DNA of 10,158 nt from Pseudomonadota bacterium (GTDB taxonomy: Bacteria; Pseudomonadota; Alphaproteobacteria; Sphingomonadales; Sphingomonadaceae): the NCBI GenBank assembly GCA_963205285.1, contig CAUJJQ010000089.1, positions 1 through 10,158 on the forward strand. The letters run 5' to 3'. The notes under the pieces were generated by a model that did not search any database, was not told the origin of the DNA, and was given only the letters and a program-made list of their open reading frames with translations. This document shows positions 7,652-10,158 of this stretch, one piece after another; position 1 is the stretch's first letter, and each line of letters begins with the position of its first letter. A program made the translations under genes and the position numbers.

Positions 7652-9547
7652 ATGTGCGGTATCGCCGGTCTCTATCACCCTGAACAGCCACGTCCGCTCG
7701 ATGCGGCGCGGGTCGGCGCGATGCTGGCCGTCATGCGCCATCGCGGCCCGGATGGGGAGGGGGTGTGGCAGGCCCCCGGCGTCGTCCTTGGCCATTTGCG
7801 CCTGTCGATCATCGACGTTGCCGGATCACCCCAGCCGATGGCCTATGGCGATGGGCGTTTCATGCTGACCTACAATGGGGAAATATATAATTTCAAAGCG
7901 TTACGCGCTGAACTTGCGGCGCTTGGTCATGTTTTTCAAACCGCCGGGGATAGTGAAGTCATCCTTGCGGCCTTTGCCCAATGGGGGCCGGATTGCCTGT
8001 CGCGGCTCGATGGTATGTTTGCCTTTGCCATCTATGATGCGGCGGACGGTTCGCTGTTTTTGGCGCGCGACCGGCTGGGGGTAAAGCCGCTCCATTATGT
8101 TCGTCTGCCCGACGCCAGCGTCGCCTTTGCCAGTGAAATGAAGGCGCTGCTGACGCTGCCTACGCTGCGCGTGTCGGCCAATCTGACCGCGGTGGAGGAT
8201 TTCCTCGCTTTTGGTTATGTTCCCGATGATAATTGCATCGTCAACGGCATCGAAAAATTACCAGCTGGCCATTTCCTGCATCTGCGGCGCGGTGTCGCTG
8301 GCGCGCGTCCCCAACAATATTGGGATCTGGATTTCACCCGCCGCATCACGGTGGGGGAGGATGCGGCAACCGAACATCTGACCCAATTATTGCGCGCCGC
8401 CGTCACCAGCCGGATGGTATCCGATGTGCCGCTCGGCGCATTTTTATCGGGCGGAGTCGATTCATCGAGCGTTGTTGCTCTGATGGCGGAGGCGAGCCGT
8501 CAGGCCGTCAAAAGCTGCGCCATCGGCTTTGATGAACAAAGCCTCGATGAAAGCGCCTATGCCCAGCAAATTGCCGAGCGGTTTGCCGCTGACCACCGGA
8601 TGCGTATCGTCGCTGCGGATGATTTCGCGCTGGCAGATATTGTCGCGGCGCATTGCGACGAACCCTTTGCCGATGCGTCCGCGCTCCCCACCTATCGCGT
8701 CAGCCAATTGGCGCGGGAGGAAGTGACGGTCGCCCTGTCGGGTGATGGCGCGGATGAGGCGTTCGCAGGTTACCGTCGTCTCGTCTTTCAGCATCAGGAA
8801 GAACGCGTGCGCGGTTGGCTGCCCGCTGGTTTGCGCCGCAATATTATCGGCCCTGTGGCGCGTATCTGGCCGCAGATGGACTGGGCGCCGCGCCCGCTGC
8901 GGGCCAAAGCGACGCTGACCGGGCTCGCCCGTTCGGGCGAGGAAGCCTATGCATTGGCCATCGGCGTAACCGCACCCCAAATGCGGGCAGACCTGTTCAA
9001 TGACAGCTTTCGCCGCGCGATAACGGGCCATGTGGCAGAGGAACGCTGGTGGCGCACGATGCGCGATGCGCCGGCGAGTGAGGCGCTCGACCGCGCACAA
9101 TATGCCGATATGAAAATCGCGCTGCCGGGAGATATTTTGACCAAGGTTGATAGAATGAGCATGGCGGTCAGCCTAGAGGCGCGCGAGCCCCTGCTCGATC
9201 ATCATCTCATTGAATTTGCGGCCAGCCTGCCCGCGCATATGCGTGTGCGCGGCGGCACCGGCAAATGGTTGATGAAGCGCGCGATGGAGGCTTATTTGCC
9301 GCGCGACATTCTCTATCGGCCAAAAATGGGGTTTGTGACGCCGATCAGCCGCTGGTTTCGCGGGCCGTTGGCAGAGGCGGCGCGGGGGCTTGGCACATCG
9401 GCCAGTTTGGCGCGAACCGATTGGTTCGATATGGCGGCGATTGCGCGCCTTGTTGCCGCGCACCAGTCGGGCCGCGCCGACCATGGCCGCCAGATATGGC
9501 AATTCTTCATGCTCGAAAAAAGCCTGCAGCGGATATTTGGTGTTTAG
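7652..9547 (+). CDS. XrtA-associated asparagine-synthase-like amidotransferase
   Basis: A 631-residue glutamine-dependent amidotransferase of the AsnB fold, resembling the exosortase A-associated amidotransferase 1 family (TIGR03108-like). The N-terminal glutaminase domain (2 to about 215) has the Cys2 nucleophile after Met removal, Arg50, the NGEIYN motif (75-80) and the GDSE segment (99-102), so glutamine hydrolysis looks intact. The synthetase domain has the PP-loop LSGGVDSSS (265-273), SGDGADE (363-369) and DILTKVDRMSMAVSLEARE (494-512), so ATP use also looks intact. In this setting it probably amidates a sugar or peptide component of the exopolysaccharide rather than making free asparagine, but that is inference. 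GAGGGGA at 7640-7646 sits five bases before the ATG. It starts 17 bases after xrtA. Its stop, TAG, is built from a TA plus the first base of the repeat element that follows. Confidence 0.92.
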   Translation: MCGIAGLYHPEQPRPLDAARVGAMLAVMRHRGPDGEGVWQAPGVVLGHLRLSIIDVAGSPQPMAYGDGRFMLTYNGEIYNFKALRAELAALGHVFQTAGDSEVILAAFAQWGPDCLSRLDGMFAFAIYDAADGSLFLARDRLGVKPLHYVRLPDASVAFASEMKALLTLPTLRVSANLTAVEDFLAFGYVPDDNCIVNGIEKLPAGHFLHLRRGVAGARPQQYWDLDFTRRITVGEDAATEHLTQLLRAAVTSRMVSDVPLGAFLSGGVDSSSVVALMAEASRQAVKSCAIGFDEQSLDESAYAQQIAERFAADHRMRIVAADDFALADIVAAHCDEPFADASALPTYRVSQLAREEVTVALSGDGADEAFAGYRRLVFQHQEERVRGWLPAGLRRNIIGPVARIWPQMDWAPRPLRAKATLTGLARSGEEAYALAIGVTAPQMRADLFNDSFRRAITGHVAEERWWRTMRDAPASEALDRAQYADMKIALPGDILTKVDRMSMAVSLEAREPLLDHHLIEFAASLPAHMRVRGGTGKWLMKRAMEAYLPRDILYRPKMGFVTPISRWFRGPLAEAARGLGTSASLARTDWFDMAAIARLVAAHQSGRADHGRQIWQFFMLEKSLQRIFGV

Positions 9548-9563
9548 GGTCAGGACTCATTAA
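9547..9563 (+). repeat. Left terminal inverted repeat
   Basis: GGGTCAGGACTCATTAA matches the reverse complement of 9809-9825 at 16 of 17 positions; the only mismatch is T at 9557. Its first G completes the TAG stop codon of the amidotransferase gene. Confidence 0.88.
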
Positions 9564-9580
9564 GCACGCGCCCGAGGCGT

Positions 9581-9670
9581 TGAAATGGCACGGGCTGCGT
9601 GTTCGGGTGGCCGACGCAGCTAGTGGTGCTAGCTGCTAGTCCGCACGGACGCGCAGACAAAGCCATTTCA
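9581..9670. repeat. Nested inverted repeats inside the element
   Basis: TGAAATGGC (9581-9589) is the exact reverse complement of GCCATTTCA (9662-9670) and encloses two competing hairpins. One pairs GCTGCGT (9594-9600) with ACGCAGC (9614-9620) over a 13-base loop. The other pairs GCAGCTAG (9616-9623) with CTAGCTGC (9629-9636) over the loop TGGTG. A short GTCC-GCAC-GGAC hairpin follows (9639-9650). Because the first two share bases 9616-9620 they cannot form together. The structure could end or protect the convergent transcripts, but no U-tract marks a standard terminator. Confidence 0.65.
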
Positions 9671-9808
9671 TCGCCCGCGCTTTCATGGGCCTTGGGGGGT
9701 TCGGGCCATTTTGCCCGTGGCTGCGTCAGAAAGTCTGAAAATATTATCATATTCCTGCGCCTTTCTTCCTTGCCACGAACAAAATTGCCTCGAACCTCGG
9801 GCGTGCGA

Positions 9809-9825
9809 TTAATGGGTCCTGACCC
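9809..9825 (-). repeat. Right terminal inverted repeat
   Basis: TTAATGGGTCCTGACCC is the inverted partner of the left end. On the minus strand its outermost G completes the TAG stop codon of truA. Confidence 0.88.
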
Positions 9826-10158
9826 TAATCCGTCGGATATTTTGCGCCGGTAAAATATAGCCCGTCGGGCGGGGCGTTGTGGCCCAGTGCATCGCGACTG
9901 CGCGCGGCAAGCGCATCCGCCAGATCCGCCTTTGTCCAGCGCCCGCGCCCGACCAGCGCCAGACAGCCGACCATCGAACGCACCTGATGGTGGAGGAAGC
10001 TGCGCGCTTCGGCGCGGATGATAATTTCCGCCCCGCGCCGTTCAACGTCCAGCCGGTCGAGCGTTTTGAGCGGGCTTTGCGCCTGACAATGGACCGAACG
10101 AAAAGTGGTAAAATCATGGCTGCCGATCAGGCATTGCGCGGCATCGGCCATCGCGTCG
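9825..10158 (-). CDS. truA: tRNA pseudouridine(38-40) synthase TruA, C-terminal part
   Basis: About 110 C-terminal residues of TruA, which converts uridines 38-40 of the tRNA anticodon arm to pseudouridine in the cytoplasm. The frame stays open to the right edge of the window. TruA is usually about 250 residues, so the N-terminal half, with the catalytic aspartate, lies beyond the edge. Recognisable family segments are [20 protein letters not shown], with the usual D-F-x-x-F-R pattern, then [14 protein letters not shown], the RNA-binding helix typical of TruA, then VGRGRW, and the terminal [14 protein letters not shown]. It is convergent with the amidotransferase gene. The stop TAG (plus-strand CTA, 9825-9827) consists of a TA and the outermost base of the MITE-like element. 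It appears full-length at the C-terminus and probably functional. Confidence 0.93.
   Translation of the reverse strand, partial: DAMADAAQCLIGSHDFTTFRSVHCQAQSPLKTLDRLDVERRGAEIIIRAEARSFLHHQVRSMVGCLALVGRGRWTKADLADALAARSRDALGHNAPPDGLYFTGAKYPTD

Larger units (their letters stand above)
9547..9825. mobile_element. MITE-like element with TA flanks and 17-bp terminal inverted repeats
   Basis: A 279-base non-coding element. The left end GGGTCAGGACTCATTAA (9547-9563) and right end TTAATGGGTCCTGACCC (9809-9825) are inverted repeats with 16 of 17 matches. Similarity continues inward with GCACGCGCCCGAGG (9564-9577) against CCTCGGGCGTGC (9795-9806), which differ by a two-base indel. TA lies directly outside each end (9545-9546 and 9826-9827), as expected from TA-targeting transposases of the IS630/Tc1-mariner type; this assignment is inference. 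Inside are several hairpins. No transposase or plausible gene is present, so it would need to be moved by an enzyme in trans. It occupies the whole gap between the amidotransferase and truA. No other copy was seen in the window. Confidence 0.8.

Noticed and set aside
8462..9100. Minus-strand open frame (212 codons) opposite the amidotransferase
   Set aside because: It is antisense to the intact synthetase domain with its PP-loop and SGDGADE motif and shows no domain of its own.
9599..9853. Small plus-strand frame (84 codons) within the MITE-like element
   Set aside because: It runs through the hairpins and the right terminal repeat into antisense truA, has no ribosome-binding site and no coding-like composition. 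The non-coding element explains the region better.
1..10158. tRNA, rRNA or CRISPR array
   Set aside because: No tRNA-like cloverleaf, rRNA segment or regularly spaced direct repeats were seen while reading the sequence; the window is almost fully occupied by recognised protein genes and one repeat element.

Overview
The window is high-GC DNA that reads like an alphaproteobacterium, most likely of the Sphingomonadales (Sphingopyxis, Sphingomonas or Sphingorhabdus-like). This rests on codon use and on the resemblance of the proteins to the sphingomonad form of the XrtA/PEP-CTERM locus. The genus is inference; no rRNA or other marker gene is present.

Bases 1-9547 form one tightly packed plus-strand operon in the order usual for an exosortase A (XrtA)-associated exopolysaccharide cluster. 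The genes are: the 3' part of an outer-membrane beta-barrel protein; an ExeA-like XrtA-associated ATPase; a DUF3473-type polysaccharide deacetylase; a FemAB/GNAT-like protein; a GT4-type glycosyltransferase of the PEP-CTERM/EpsH1 class; exosortase A fused to an EpsI domain; and an asparagine-synthase-like amidotransferase. Neighbouring genes overlap by 4 bases or are separated by 4 to 43 bases, and three of them appear to start with GTG. No internal promoter stood out, so one polycistronic message begun upstream of the window is likely.

The genes probably work together in surface-polysaccharide synthesis, modification and export (glycosyltransferase, deacetylase, amidotransferase, FemAB-like protein, outer-membrane barrel, ATPase) and in sorting of PEP-CTERM proteins by the membrane protease XrtA. 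The export and chain-length genes (outer-membrane export protein, Wzz-like protein, tyrosine autokinase) that usually precede this block, and any PEP-CTERM substrates, are not in the window. They would be expected upstream or elsewhere.

Bases 9547-9825 hold no gene. They form a compact element with near-perfect 17-bp terminal inverted repeats, TA dinucleotides on both sides and internal hairpins, as expected of a MITE. It lies exactly at the convergent stop codons of the amidotransferase and of truA. The stop codon of each gene is made from the flanking TA plus the element's first G. Removing the element in silico restores two TAA stops that overlap within TTAA, with both proteins unchanged.

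Bases 9825-10158 carry, on the minus strand, the C-terminal part of the tRNA pseudouridine synthase TruA. It is a housekeeping gene that marks the end of the exopolysaccharide/exosortase cluster.
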